From NCBI GenBank assembly GCA_947502975.1, contig CANNBV010000007.1, positions 124,001 to 188,000 on the forward strand: a DNA stretch of 64,000 nt, read 5' to 3'. A model generated the notes under the pieces. The model saw only the letters and a program-made list of their open reading frames with translations, ran no database searches and was not told the DNA's origin. Positions 43,474 through 52,026 of the stretch are shown here, in pieces. The position numbers and the translations under genes are program-made. The stretch's first letter is position 1. The number at the start of each line of letters is the position of its first letter. The DNA comes from an uncultured Flavobacteriaceae bacterium (GTDB lineage: Bacteria > Bacteroidota > Bacteroidia > Flavobacteriales > Flavobacteriaceae).

Positions 43474-44460
43474 CTAATACACACCTCTAATACTATTATG
43501 GATTTCTTTTTGATATAATGCTTCTAAAGCTTTATATGTTTCTTTAGGTAATCTCTTTAAATCAGATACTTGAGTATTCCCAATAACTTGTTCTGGAGAA
43601 CTTGCTCCCGGAATTATAGTACTCACAGCTTTGTGATCTAAAATCCAACGTAACGCTAGTTGTACCATAGTCATTTCGTTAGGTAAAATATCTTTTGAGA
43701 TGCTATCAACAATATCCACACCCTTTTCAAATGGTATACCAGCAAAAGTTTCACCTACATTAAACATTTCCCCATTCTTATTATAATTTCTATGATCGTC
43801 TTTAGAAAACGTTGTTTCTTTTGAGAATTTTCCCGATAGTAAGCCACTAGCCAAAGGTAGTCTAACAATGATACCTACGCCTTTGTCTTCAGCTCTTGGT
43901 AATAATTCTTCTATTAGCTTTTGTCTGAAAATATTAAAAATAACTTGTAATGACAATAAGCCTTCTTGCTTCATACAAAACAAGCCTTCTTCAATAGTCT
44001 CTACACTTGCACCAAAATGAGAAATTAGTCCTTCACTCTTTAAATCTCTTAACCAATCAAAAATATCACCTTGTTGTAAGATATCTAGAGGAACACAATG
44101 CAATTGCAGTAAGTCTAAAGATGATATTCCTAATCTTTCAAGGGACTCCTCAACAGATTGCCTTAATTTATCTTTGGTGTATTTATCAGGAAATACATTA
44201 CTATTTCTCCCAAATTTGGTCGCAACTTTTATTGAGCCATTGTGATGCTTTAAAAAATCACCAATTAAAGTCTCACTTTTTCCATTGCCATATACATCTG
44301 CAGTATCAAAAAAAGTAACACCATTTTTCACGGCTTCGGTTAGAATCTCAAAACTTTGCTCATTATTCAAGGATTTCCCCCAATCTGCACCTAATTGCCA
44401 GCATCCTAAACCTATTTCACTTACTTTAAAACCTGTTTGACCTAATTGTCTATATTGCAT
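43474..44460 (-). CDS. Aldo/keto reductase
   Basis: 328 residues, NADPH-dependent (beta/alpha)8 barrel. The catalytic tetrad fits: Asp and Tyr in F-F-D-T-A-D-V-Y near 51-58, Lys in K-V-A-T-K-F-G near 79-85 and His in L-L-Q-L-H-C near 116-121. The closing motif I-P-G-A-S-S-P-E-Q-V binds the cofactor phosphate. It lies 32 bp after the membrane regulator gene and may be expressed with it. Substrate unknown; the location beside sugar genes makes a sugar substrate plausible. Confidence 0.9.
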   Translation of the reverse strand: MQYRQLGQTGFKVSEIGLGCWQLGADWGKSLNNEQSFEILTEAVKNGVTFFDTADVYGNGKSETLIGDFLKHHNGSIKVATKFGRNSNVFPDKYTKDKLRQSVEESLERLGISSLDLLQLHCVPLDILQQGDIFDWLRDLKSEGLISHFGASVETIEEGLFCMKQEGLLSLQVIFNIFRQKLIEELLPRAEDKGVGIIVRLPLASGLLSGKFSKETTFSKDDHRNYNKNGEMFNVGETFAGIPFEKGVDIVDSISKDILPNEMTMVQLALRWILDHKAVSTIIPGASSPEQVIGNTQVSDLKRLPKETYKALEALYQKEIHNSIRGVY

Positions 44461-44492
44461 TTTTATATATTTAGTAATCTTAATAAGATTAA

Positions 44493-45704
44493 TTATTTAT
44501 TATCATCAAAGAATATTTGTTTAATATTCATTCCAGTGCGTTCCTTACCACTAACATAAAAAAGTGTAATAAACTCGTCAGATTGTTTTAAATGATCCTC
44601 ATTGAATTTTCTAATAGAATCATTATTAGTGAAAAATTCAACAGCAGCAGTAGCTCCAAATCCATGATTAGAAAAAAACATAAGATTAGACGTATTATTA
44701 TCTCCTTTAAGTTTTGCTACTAAAACATGTTCGAAACTATGACCATCAGAATTTAACTGTATTATAGTGTCAATTCCTTTTAAAGAGTTCTTGTAGGCTA
44801 TATTTCTATCTTCATTGTAAATAACATCCTTATTATTAAAAAATTCAATTCCAGAAACGGAATCTGTTTTTTGTTTTGATATCAATTTTACGTACTTCGA
44901 TTTCAAATTAAAAAAATCTACAAAAGCATTTTCATGGCGCAAAGGTCCTAAATAAATAGAGTTTTGATCTTTTAAATCTAATGGCGATAGATTGTGAAAT
45001 TTATCAATATTAAATCTGTTATTATGTTTTTCAAAATAGCGAGACAAGTTGTTTACCGAGTACGAACTCAAAAAATTAACATATAGATTTCTGCCAGGTG
45101 CGTACTGTTTTATAAGGTCAGGATGATTTTCGATTTTTTTATAAAACTCAGTAGAAGAATTGATTTCATAATCTCTGTGCCATCCCATCTTATTAAATAG
45201 TGTGGGGCCATAATATCCAAAAATATCATATAAATATAGTTTGGTTTCGTTGTCACTTTTAAATATTGAATTCCAAACGGGATCCTTGTAAGTCTGTTTT
45301 TTTAAAATAAAAAACGCAGCGATAAGGGTAAGTACCCCTAAAATTACCAACTGTATTTTTTTCTTGTTAGTTAAATTGTGTTTTTCTTTTCTTTTGAAGG
45401 TAACACCATATTGTCCGCGATAGATTTCTAAATAAATAGGATTGTTTGTACCTTCAGTTTCAAAATGCTTTTTTAATTTCTTTCTTAAATGGTAGACATT
45501 TACTCTTACGGTTGCTTCACTTTTTTCAGGCTCGTATTGAGATCCAAAAAGCTCCATAGCAATATCAGTAGTATTTAAGTTTTTCTCTTCTAAAGAAGAC
45601 ATTACTAAATATTTAAGCAATATGTTACTTGTGGTAGATTTTGAAAACGTTTTACTTGTTAAAATCGTTTCTAAAGCTTGCTTTTTTTCCTCTTTAGTTA
45701 TCAT
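44493..45704 (-). CDS. Membrane-anchored winged-helix transcription regulator (ToxR/CadC-like layout)
   Basis: 403 residues. The N-terminal 105 residues resemble an OmpR-type winged helix (E-A-T-V-R-V-N-V-Y-H-L-R-K-K-L near 63-77, then Y-R-G-Q-Y-G-V near 95-101). A single membrane helix at about 117-134 follows, then about 265 residues outside the cytoplasm that I do not recognise. This order, DNA-binding domain inside and sensor outside, is that of one-component membrane regulators. It is divergent from the DUF1080 gene, and an inverted repeat ACTTTTAAC/GTTAAAAGT lies between them. Confidence 0.8.
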   Translation of the reverse strand: MITKEEKKQALETILTSKTFSKSTTSNILLKYLVMSSLEEKNLNTTDIAMELFGSQYEPEKSEATVRVNVYHLRKKLKKHFETEGTNNPIYLEIYRGQYGVTFKRKEKHNLTNKKKIQLVILGVLTLIAAFFILKKQTYKDPVWNSIFKSDNETKLYLYDIFGYYGPTLFNKMGWHRDYEINSSTEFYKKIENHPDLIKQYAPGRNLYVNFLSSYSVNNLSRYFEKHNNRFNIDKFHNLSPLDLKDQNSIYLGPLRHENAFVDFFNLKSKYVKLISKQKTDSVSGIEFFNNKDVIYNEDRNIAYKNSLKGIDTIIQLNSDGHSFEHVLVAKLKGDNNTSNLMFFSNHGFGATAAVEFFTNNDSIRKFNEDHLKQSDEFITLFYVSGKERTGMNIKQIFFDDNK

Positions 45705-45769
45705 ACTTTATTTTCTTTGGTAAATTAAGTGAAAATTATAAACATAAGCTAATGTTGACTTTATAAGCT

Positions 45770-45810
45770 ACTTTTAACCATTAAAACAACCGTTAAACTA
45801 AGTTAAAAGT
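45770..45810. promoter_or_regulatory. Inverted repeat in the regulator/DUF1080 spacer
   Basis: ACTTTTAAC (45770-45778) and GTTAAAAGT (45802-45810) are perfect 9-bp arms 23 bp apart, with a further CCGTTAAAC between them. It ends 23 bp before the -7 element of the DUF1080 gene, an activator-like position. Confidence 0.45.
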
Positions 45811-45832
45811 TTAAATACCACTTAGATTGAAC

Positions 45833-45840
45833 TATATTTG
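45833..45840 (+). promoter_or_regulatory. -7 element of the DUF1080 gene
   Basis: TATATTTG, full TAnnTTTG match, 39 bp before the ATG at 45879. There is no good TTG at -33, which fits a promoter that needs an activator. Confidence 0.5.
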
Positions 45841-45878
45841 AGAGACAACAAACTAAATTTTAAAAATTGAAATTAATT

Positions 45879-47255
45879 ATGAAGAAAAGTATTTTTTACA
45901 TACTTGCATTTTTTGTGTTTACCGGAGCTGTTTGTTCACAAGAAAAAACAATTGAACTATTTAATGGAAAAACTTTAAAGGGCTGGAAAGTACTGAATGG
46001 AACAGCTGAATATGAAGTAGTAGATAAAACTATAGTTGGGACATCTAAAACAGGGACTCCAAATACATTTTTGGCTACCAAGAAGGAATACACCAATTTT
46101 ATTTTAGAATATGAAATATTTTTGGGTAGCGGATTGAATTCTGGTGTACAAATAAGAAGTAACAGTACAAAGGATTACAAAGATGGTCGTGTTCACGGTT
46201 TGCAGGTTGAAGCAGATGATTCACCCAGAGGTTGGTTTGGAGGTCTGTATGATGAAGCTAGGAAAGGGTGGAGGTATCCTTTAGAATACAATCCAGATTC
46301 AAGAACAGCATACAAGAAACAAGTTTGGAATAAGGTAAAAGTAATTGCTTCAGGAAATCACATTGCAACTTGGGTAAATGGTATTAATTGTACAAATCTT
46401 TATGAAGAAGATGTGGAAACTGGCTTTATAGCTTTGCAAGTGCATAGCATTGGTAATAATAAAGAAAAAGCTGGTAAAACGATTAAGTGGAGAAACATTA
46501 CCCTAACAGAAATTTCAGATAACTATTCTTTTGAAACGACAGCACCAGTAGTTAGTTATCAATTAAATACCTTGACTGAAGAAGAAAAATCGCAAGGATG
46601 GTCCCTATTGTGGGATGGAAAAACAACAAATGGATGGAGAGGTGCCAAACGAGACGACTTTCCTGACAAAGGTTGGAGTATTGGTAACGGAATTTTAACG
46701 GTACATGCCTCAGGAGGAGGGGAGTCAGAACATGGTGGCGATATTGTAACTTCCAAATCATACAAGAATTTTGTTCTTGATGTAGATTTTAAGTTTACAG
46801 AAGGTGCAAACAGCGGTATTAAGTATTTTGTCGATACAAATCTTAATAAAGGTAAAGGGTCAGCCATAGGATGCGAGTTTCAGATTCTAGATGACAAAAA
46901 ACATCCAGATGCTAAAAAAGGAGTTAATGGAAATAGAACAGTTGGTTCGTTGTATGATTTGATTACTGCAAATGCTCAAGAGTATATTCCTTCATTATAT
47001 ACCAAAAAATATGTGAACAAAAACGGATGGAATCGTGCAAGAATCATAGTAAATGGTAATAAAGTAGAGCATATATTAAATGGCTGTACCATTGTTAAGT
47101 ATGATAGAGGTAGTCAAATGTGGAAAGCTTTAGTGGCATACAGTAAATATAGAGATTGGCCAAATTTTGGAGAAGCAGAAGAGGGTTTAATCTTATTGCA
47201 AGATCATGGCGATGAAGTACATTTCAAGAATATTAAAATTAAAGAACTTAATTAG
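45879..47255 (+). CDS. Exported protein with two DUF1080 (3-keto-disaccharide hydrolase) domains
   Basis: 458 residues from the ATG at 45879, chosen over an upstream TTG because it gives a clean signal peptide ([15 protein letters not shown]). Two concanavalin-like jellyrolls, about 20-205 and 230-458, each begin with the DUF1080 pattern [10 protein letters not shown] or [10 protein letters not shown] and contain N-S-G-(V/I)-(Q/K). Such domains are linked to cleavage of 3-keto-sugars. The next gene, 27 bp on, encodes a Gfo/Idh/MocA oxidoreductase that could make such 3-keto-sugars, so the two probably act in sequence in the periplasm. Confidence 0.88.
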   Translation: MKKSIFYILAFFVFTGAVCSQEKTIELFNGKTLKGWKVLNGTAEYEVVDKTIVGTSKTGTPNTFLATKKEYTNFILEYEIFLGSGLNSGVQIRSNSTKDYKDGRVHGLQVEADDSPRGWFGGLYDEARKGWRYPLEYNPDSRTAYKKQVWNKVKVIASGNHIATWVNGINCTNLYEEDVETGFIALQVHSIGNNKEKAGKTIKWRNITLTEISDNYSFETTAPVVSYQLNTLTEEEKSQGWSLLWDGKTTNGWRGAKRDDFPDKGWSIGNGILTVHASGGGESEHGGDIVTSKSYKNFVLDVDFKFTEGANSGIKYFVDTNLNKGKGSAIGCEFQILDDKKHPDAKKGVNGNRTVGSLYDLITANAQEYIPSLYTKKYVNKNGWNRARIIVNGNKVEHILNGCTIVKYDRGSQMWKALVAYSKYRDWPNFGEAEEGLILLQDHGDEVHFKNIKIKELN

Positions 47256-47282
47256 AAAACTAACTACACTAAATTGATATAA

Positions 47283-48617
47283 ATGACAACAAGAAGAAAT
47301 TTTATAAAGAATACCGCAATGGGTGCTGCAGGAGTAACACTGTTAAGTAGTTCCAGTGCCTATGCCAATATCTTGGGAGCTAATGATAGTGTTAATTTTG
47401 CAATTCTAGGATGTGGAGGCAGAGCACATGGATTAGTAAAAGCAGTAGCTGCATCTAAGCAAGGAAAAGTAGTAGCTATTTGTGATGTAGACGCTAACAG
47501 ATTAGATAAGTTTAAAATATTTTGTAAAAAAGAAATAAATACATCCCCAAAAACTGAAAGTGATTTTAGAAAACTTTTGGCAGATAAGGATATAGATGCC
47601 ATTATAGTGGCAACACCAGAACATTGGCATGCACCTATGGCTATAATGGGAATGCAAGCAGGGAAACATGTATATGTAGAAAAACCATGTAGTCACAATC
47701 CACATGAAAATGAATTATTGGTGCAAGTCCAGAAGAAATATAACAAAGTATGCCAAATGGGAAACCAACAGCGTTCTTCTAGAACTTCTGCTATAGCTGT
47801 AAATGATATAAAAGATGGTATTATAGGTGACGTATACGCTGCAAAAGCTGTTTATGCGAATGCAAGAAAGTCGATTGGAGTTGGTAAAGTAGTTCCTGTA
47901 CCAGACACCTTAGATTGGGATTTATGGCAAGGACCGGCTCCTAGAGAAGTCTACAGAGATAATGTACACCCTTATAATTGGCATTGGTTTAGAACTTGGG
48001 GTACTGGAGAAATTCATAATAACGGCACACATGAAATTGATATTTGTCGTTGGGCACTAGGCGTTGATTATCCAACAAGAGTAGTATCAACAGGAGGTAG
48101 ACTACATTATACAAATGACGATTGGGAGTGGTTTGATACACAAATGGTAAATTATGAATTTGATGGAGGCAAGCTACTAACTTGGGATGGAAGAAGTTGT
48201 AATGCATTTAAGTCTATTGGAGGTAGAGGTGCTGTAATATATGGAACCAAAGGTAGTATTCATCTAGATAGAGCAAAATATGAATTATTTAATTTGGGTG
48301 GTAAAACCATTAAAACTCAATTTGAAAACGAGAAGAAAGAAACTAAAGCCAATAAAACTTCCGATACTGTTGGTTTTGATGGGTTAACTGTAACTCATAT
48401 GCAAAATTTTATAAACGCTATCGTAAAAGGTGAAACTTTAAACGCTCCAATAGCTGAAGCAGCAATTTCAACACAATTATGTCATTTAGGCAATATTGCT
48501 CAAGATTTAAAAGAAAGCCTTAATGTAGACGCCAACACAGGTCGTGTGTTACACAATAAAGGTGCAGATATGCTTTGGAAACGTACTTATGAAAAAGGTT
48601 GGGAGCCAACCTTATAA
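47283..48617 (+). CDS. Gfo/Idh/MocA family oxidoreductase with Tat-like signal
   Basis: 444 residues. The start T-T-R-R-N-F-I-K is a twin-arginine signal followed by a hydrophobic Ala-rich stretch. Then a Rossmann domain (I-L-G-C-G-G-R-A) for NAD(P), and the family's E-K-P motif as Y-V-E-K-P-C-S near residues 135-141, with the usual His in H-N-N-G-T-H-E-I-D near 247-255. It would oxidise or reduce a sugar hydroxyl while folded before export. Co-transcribed with the DUF1080 gene. Confidence 0.92.
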   Translation: MTTRRNFIKNTAMGAAGVTLLSSSSAYANILGANDSVNFAILGCGGRAHGLVKAVAASKQGKVVAICDVDANRLDKFKIFCKKEINTSPKTESDFRKLLADKDIDAIIVATPEHWHAPMAIMGMQAGKHVYVEKPCSHNPHENELLVQVQKKYNKVCQMGNQQRSSRTSAIAVNDIKDGIIGDVYAAKAVYANARKSIGVGKVVPVPDTLDWDLWQGPAPREVYRDNVHPYNWHWFRTWGTGEIHNNGTHEIDICRWALGVDYPTRVVSTGGRLHYTNDDWEWFDTQMVNYEFDGGKLLTWDGRSCNAFKSIGGRGAVIYGTKGSIHLDRAKYELFNLGGKTIKTQFENEKKETKANKTSDTVGFDGLTVTHMQNFINAIVKGETLNAPIAEAAISTQLCHLGNIAQDLKESLNVDANTGRVLHNKGADMLWKRTYEKGWEPTL

Positions 48618-48640
48618 GGCGGATAGATTTATAATTAATT

Positions 48641-48714
48641 TTTTTAGAAGCTATTTCCCGCTTTCGGCAGTCGCTCTCTGCGAGGAGCTCCAACAAATGC
48701 CTCAATCGGGGCTA
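48641..48714 (-). repeat. Structured intergenic repeat, scaffold II, copy F
   Basis: On the minus strand: CTAGCCCCGATTGAGGCATT, the arm shared with copy D (27 bp identical), then GCCGAAAGCGGGAAATAGC. The first 20 bp of the plus strand after the T-run match copy E. It lies between two converging genes. Confidence 0.8.
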
Positions 48715-48731
48715 GGGGTTTAGGCTACATT

Positions 48732-51149
48732 TTACAACTTAGAAAAACCAACAATAAGTTCACCTTTGTTGGTTTTTCCTAATAGTTTACCAGCGAAATT
48801 TTTATCAGTAAATCCATGCCCAGAACCATCAAAAATTAATACGATATTACTCCCCTTTTTTTTAGTTTTTAGGAGAGTACAGCCTTTACCATAATTAACA
48901 ACTTCTGATGCGCCATATTTTAAAGTAGAAAAATCAATATCCTTTTGCGCATCAAAACCATTTTCAGAATACATTAAAATTTTGATTTTTTTTGTCTTGG
49001 ATGTTATAAAGGTTTTATTCAAAAGTTTAACGCGTTTATGCTTCAAAAGCGGTACGATAATGTTTTTAGAATTATGATTATCATTTGAATAGTCATCGCG
49101 CTTCGGAACATCCAAAGCAGCCAAAGACAGGTGGGTTGCTCTGCCATATGCATCTTGTAGTATATGCGGACGTTCTAACTTGTACCAATGCGTTTTTGTA
49201 CCATCCTCATACTGCGTAATATAAGGATCATAAGCTATACCAGGATCAAATTTCCAATGTATGCCATCAGGCGAACGTAAATATATAGCACGTTTATCAA
49301 GAAATGCATTGATAATGCAATGATATTGAACCTCGTCTTTCCACATTACAGGATCTTCATAGTTACTTTTTCTGTAGCGTTCTGGGATACTTTTGTTTTT
49401 TTGTATAACATCAGTTAGTACTTTATAAGGGCCTAAAAGCCCCTTAGTGCTTTTAATCATTCTACCAAATTTGGATACAAATAACATGCTACCATCTTCA
49501 AGTTGAACACCAGATAAATTGCGCTGTACTTGATATTCTCTATTATCATTAAGTTTTTCAGCGTTGTACTCTATTTTCATTACCCCTTCTTTTTGCCAAG
49601 GACCGCTCATAGAATTTGAAGTAAACAGTATAGGTTCCCAGTCAATCAAAGAATACAACAAGTACCTTCCATCATTTAATTGTGTAACATCTGCATTATG
49701 CCCTTTACTATTTGAAAAGTCATATACCTTATCATTTTTAACTTTATAAGGCCCAGTAGGTGTTTCAGACATTGTGTGGACTACAGTAGAATTTGGCCAT
49801 TCCCAATGGCCTTTTAACCCATCTTCAGGCCAACGTACAACAAGCATGTGATATTTACCATCTTTACCTTGAATTGGCCGTCCTCCCCAATAGGACCATT
49901 TTGGATGTTCAATACCATTATTGGTATCTCTTGGTATTACACTTTTGTCACCCCATGTATCAGTTGTCATGCTTTTGTATATAGGTATCGGTGCAATTAA
50001 ATCCCGAAAAGAAGCACCGTAAACGGTTTTTACTTTGGCATTAACAAATTCAGAAGCGTTACTTTTATTACCACTAAAATCATGCGTATACACTATATAC
50101 GTATGTTCAATCTCTTTATCAGGCAATAAGTCTTCATAAGAATTTGACTTAATATTATTTGCGATTTCTATCCTATTTTTTTCCTCAGAATTGAAACGAT
50201 GTAGAGAGTAGTGGGAAATATCATTTTCTATATTTTTCTTCCATGTAATTTTTATTTCGGTATCAAAATTTATAGTTGAAACTTCAATCGGTGCACTTGG
50301 TGGAATTGTATCTTTTTTTACTGTTGAAATAATATTTGATGACGCTGATTCTTTTTTATTGGCACGAGTAACTAAATATTTATACCTAACTCCATTAATA
50401 ATTGTGGTATCTAAGAACTGAGTGTTTTTTGACTTTCCAACTTTAGTGAATCCTTGTTTTTTGTTAGACGATCTGTAAATATTAAAAATAATGTTTTCAT
50501 CTATGTCATCGTCCCACGATAACATAATACCATCATCAGAAATGTTACTTTTTAAATTAACAGGCCCAGCATTTATATCTGTAAGGACAGAAATATTTAC
50601 ATAGTGTAAATAGACTTTGACATCTTGTTCTGAATAAAATTTTACCCTAATAAATGGTAATCCTGACTTTGCATCTTCGTTGGTGATTACATAAAAGCCT
50701 TTAAAATGTTCTACAGTTTTATCTTGGCCAATAAGCTTTACGTTTTTAGCAAGTATGCGCTCATAGTCACCAAATACCAAGCTAAAAGACATTGTACTTT
50801 TACTATTATACTCTAAATCTGCACCAAAGCTCCATTTTAAGGTGTCTCCAATCTTCGGTTGTTGGTATTCTGAATTTGTATTTAATATTTTAGACTCTGC
50901 AATTCCAATAGTATTACTGCTAAAAAGCGAGCCATAATGTAGTCCCATAGGTTCATTACCTACAATACTTTTTGTGGTCCAGAATGGTGATTGACTAGCA
51001 TTTCGCCAATAATCCCAAACTGTAGAGAAGTCGCCATCATTAACATTTTTATGTGGAGGGTTTTCACCAATTAAAACAATTTGTGAATGAATTTTAGTGA
51101 AACTAAAAATAAACCCGATAATGAAAATGAAAGATACACTCTGCTTCAT
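48732..51149 (-). CDS. Exported glycoside-hydrolase-like protein with FN3 modules
   Basis: 805 residues. Signal peptide to about residue 22 (F-T-K-I-H-S-Q). Residues about 23-190 look like a carbohydrate-binding beta-sandwich (W-D-Y-W-R-N-A-S-Q-S-P-F-W). Two fibronectin type III-like modules follow at about 195-375 (I-M-L-S-W-D-D-D; E-I-K-W-type I-K-I-T-W-K-K-N). The last 420 residues have the repeating blades of a five-bladed propeller like GH43/GH117-type enzymes (Y-W-G-G-R-P-I-Q-G-K-D-G; N-Y-E-D-P-V-M-W). The substrate and exact family are not certain. It faces the DUF1080/Gfo genes tail to tail and has a 20-bp perfect palindrome upstream. Confidence 0.75.
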   Translation of the reverse strand: MKQSVSFIFIIGFIFSFTKIHSQIVLIGENPPHKNVNDGDFSTVWDYWRNASQSPFWTTKSIVGNEPMGLHYGSLFSSNTIGIAESKILNTNSEYQQPKIGDTLKWSFGADLEYNSKSTMSFSLVFGDYERILAKNVKLIGQDKTVEHFKGFYVITNEDAKSGLPFIRVKFYSEQDVKVYLHYVNISVLTDINAGPVNLKSNISDDGIMLSWDDDIDENIIFNIYRSSNKKQGFTKVGKSKNTQFLDTTIINGVRYKYLVTRANKKESASSNIISTVKKDTIPPSAPIEVSTINFDTEIKITWKKNIENDISHYSLHRFNSEEKNRIEIANNIKSNSYEDLLPDKEIEHTYIVYTHDFSGNKSNASEFVNAKVKTVYGASFRDLIAPIPIYKSMTTDTWGDKSVIPRDTNNGIEHPKWSYWGGRPIQGKDGKYHMLVVRWPEDGLKGHWEWPNSTVVHTMSETPTGPYKVKNDKVYDFSNSKGHNADVTQLNDGRYLLYSLIDWEPILFTSNSMSGPWQKEGVMKIEYNAEKLNDNREYQVQRNLSGVQLEDGSMLFVSKFGRMIKSTKGLLGPYKVLTDVIQKNKSIPERYRKSNYEDPVMWKDEVQYHCIINAFLDKRAIYLRSPDGIHWKFDPGIAYDPYITQYEDGTKTHWYKLERPHILQDAYGRATHLSLAALDVPKRDDYSNDNHNSKNIIVPLLKHKRVKLLNKTFITSKTKKIKILMYSENGFDAQKDIDFSTLKYGASEVVNYGKGCTLLKTKKKGSNIVLIFDGSGHGFTDKNFAGKLLGKTNKGELIVGFSKL

Positions 51150-51174
51150 AGTGATAATTAAATGTAGAGACTAA

Positions 51175-51194
51175 ATATACCAATATTGGTATAT
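51175..51194. promoter_or_regulatory. Perfect 20-bp palindrome upstream of the hydrolase-like gene
   Basis: ATATACCAATATTGGTATAT is fully self-complementary and lies 26 bp before the ATG of the gene at 48732-51149. Its length and place fit an operator for a dimeric repressor such as a LacI or GntR type. No other copy was seen in the window. Confidence 0.55.
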
Positions 51195-51318
51195 AGTTAA
51201 AGGTGACAAATGATTTAAATTTAGTTTTAGCAATTATATATTAGTGTTAGTCAAAACAAAATTATTTTCAATGAAAACACAAAAACTATACGATCTTGAG
51301 TTTTTAAAAAAAGTAGTA

Positions 51319-51684
51319 TTACTTTTTTCGAGATTTACTGGCCTTGGCTAATGGATTGAATGCTAAACATAAATCAATCCAATAGCTTAAATCGTTGTCA
51401 GTATCGAAACCTTCTGGTGTTACAAAAATATACCCTCGCATAGGGCGACCTGTAAAATCCATAGGAAGACATTCAGGCTTCTCAAGTTCTTTTTCATATG
51501 TATCTAAACCTATGCGTGCCATAAGTAAACTATCTCCATATTTTTTATCAATATGAATACCACAAAGCATTTTGTTATCTACTTTAAAACATAAGCCTCC
51601 CATCATTTTCAGCTCAGAAAAATTGATGTGCTTTTCTTTTAAGTTTCGTCTTATTCGGTCTGCTAAATACTCGTCATAAGCCAT
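51319..51684 (-). CDS. TfoX/Sxy N-terminal domain protein
   Basis: 121 residues matching only the N-terminal half of competence regulator TfoX: M-M-G-G-L-C-F-K-V near 27-35, L-L-M-A-R-I-G near 53-59 and M-R-G-Y-I-F-V near 81-87. Stand-alone members of this size are common and are not known to control competence. A basic tail (K-A-S-K-S-R-K-K) ends the protein. Monocistronic. Confidence 0.85.
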   Translation of the reverse strand: MAYDEYLADRIRRNLKEKHINFSELKMMGGLCFKVDNKMLCGIHIDKKYGDSLLMARIGLDTYEKELEKPECLPMDFTGRPMRGYIFVTPEGFDTDNDLSYWIDLCLAFNPLAKASKSRKK

Positions 51685-51768
51685 ATGTTTCTTATTTATG
51701 ATAGCTGGTTTTTCAAATATATTGAAAATTGATGTTATATTGTGTCCTCAACTAAACACCAAACATAA

Positions 51769-52026
51769 ATGCCTAATAAAAAAAATGCTTCGGCATATTG
51801 GAAAGAAAACATCAGATACTTATTTCTTCTTTTACTCATATGGTTTCTAGTGTCCTTTGGAGCCGGAGTTTTATTTAAAGATGCTTTAAACACAATTAAA
51901 ATAGGAGGCTTTAAACTGGGGTTTTGGTTTGCGCAACAAGGCTCTATGTATGTATTTGTAATATTAATTTTTGTGTACGTACGGTTAATGAATAAACTTG
52001 ATAAAAAGTATGGTTATGATGTTTAG
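51769..52026 (+). CDS. DUF4212 small subunit of a sodium:solute symporter
   Basis: 85 residues, two membrane helices (about 15-38 and 53-73) with the family signature W-F-L-V-S-F-G-A-G-V-L-F and F-W-F-A-Q-Q-G-S. These small proteins are found just before VC_2705-type symporters, as here, where the symporter gene overlaps its end. Probably an accessory membrane subunit. Confidence 0.9.
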   Translation: MPNKKNASAYWKENIRYLFLLLLIWFLVSFGAGVLFKDALNTIKIGGFKLGFWFAQQGSMYVFVILIFVYVRLMNKLDKKYGYDV

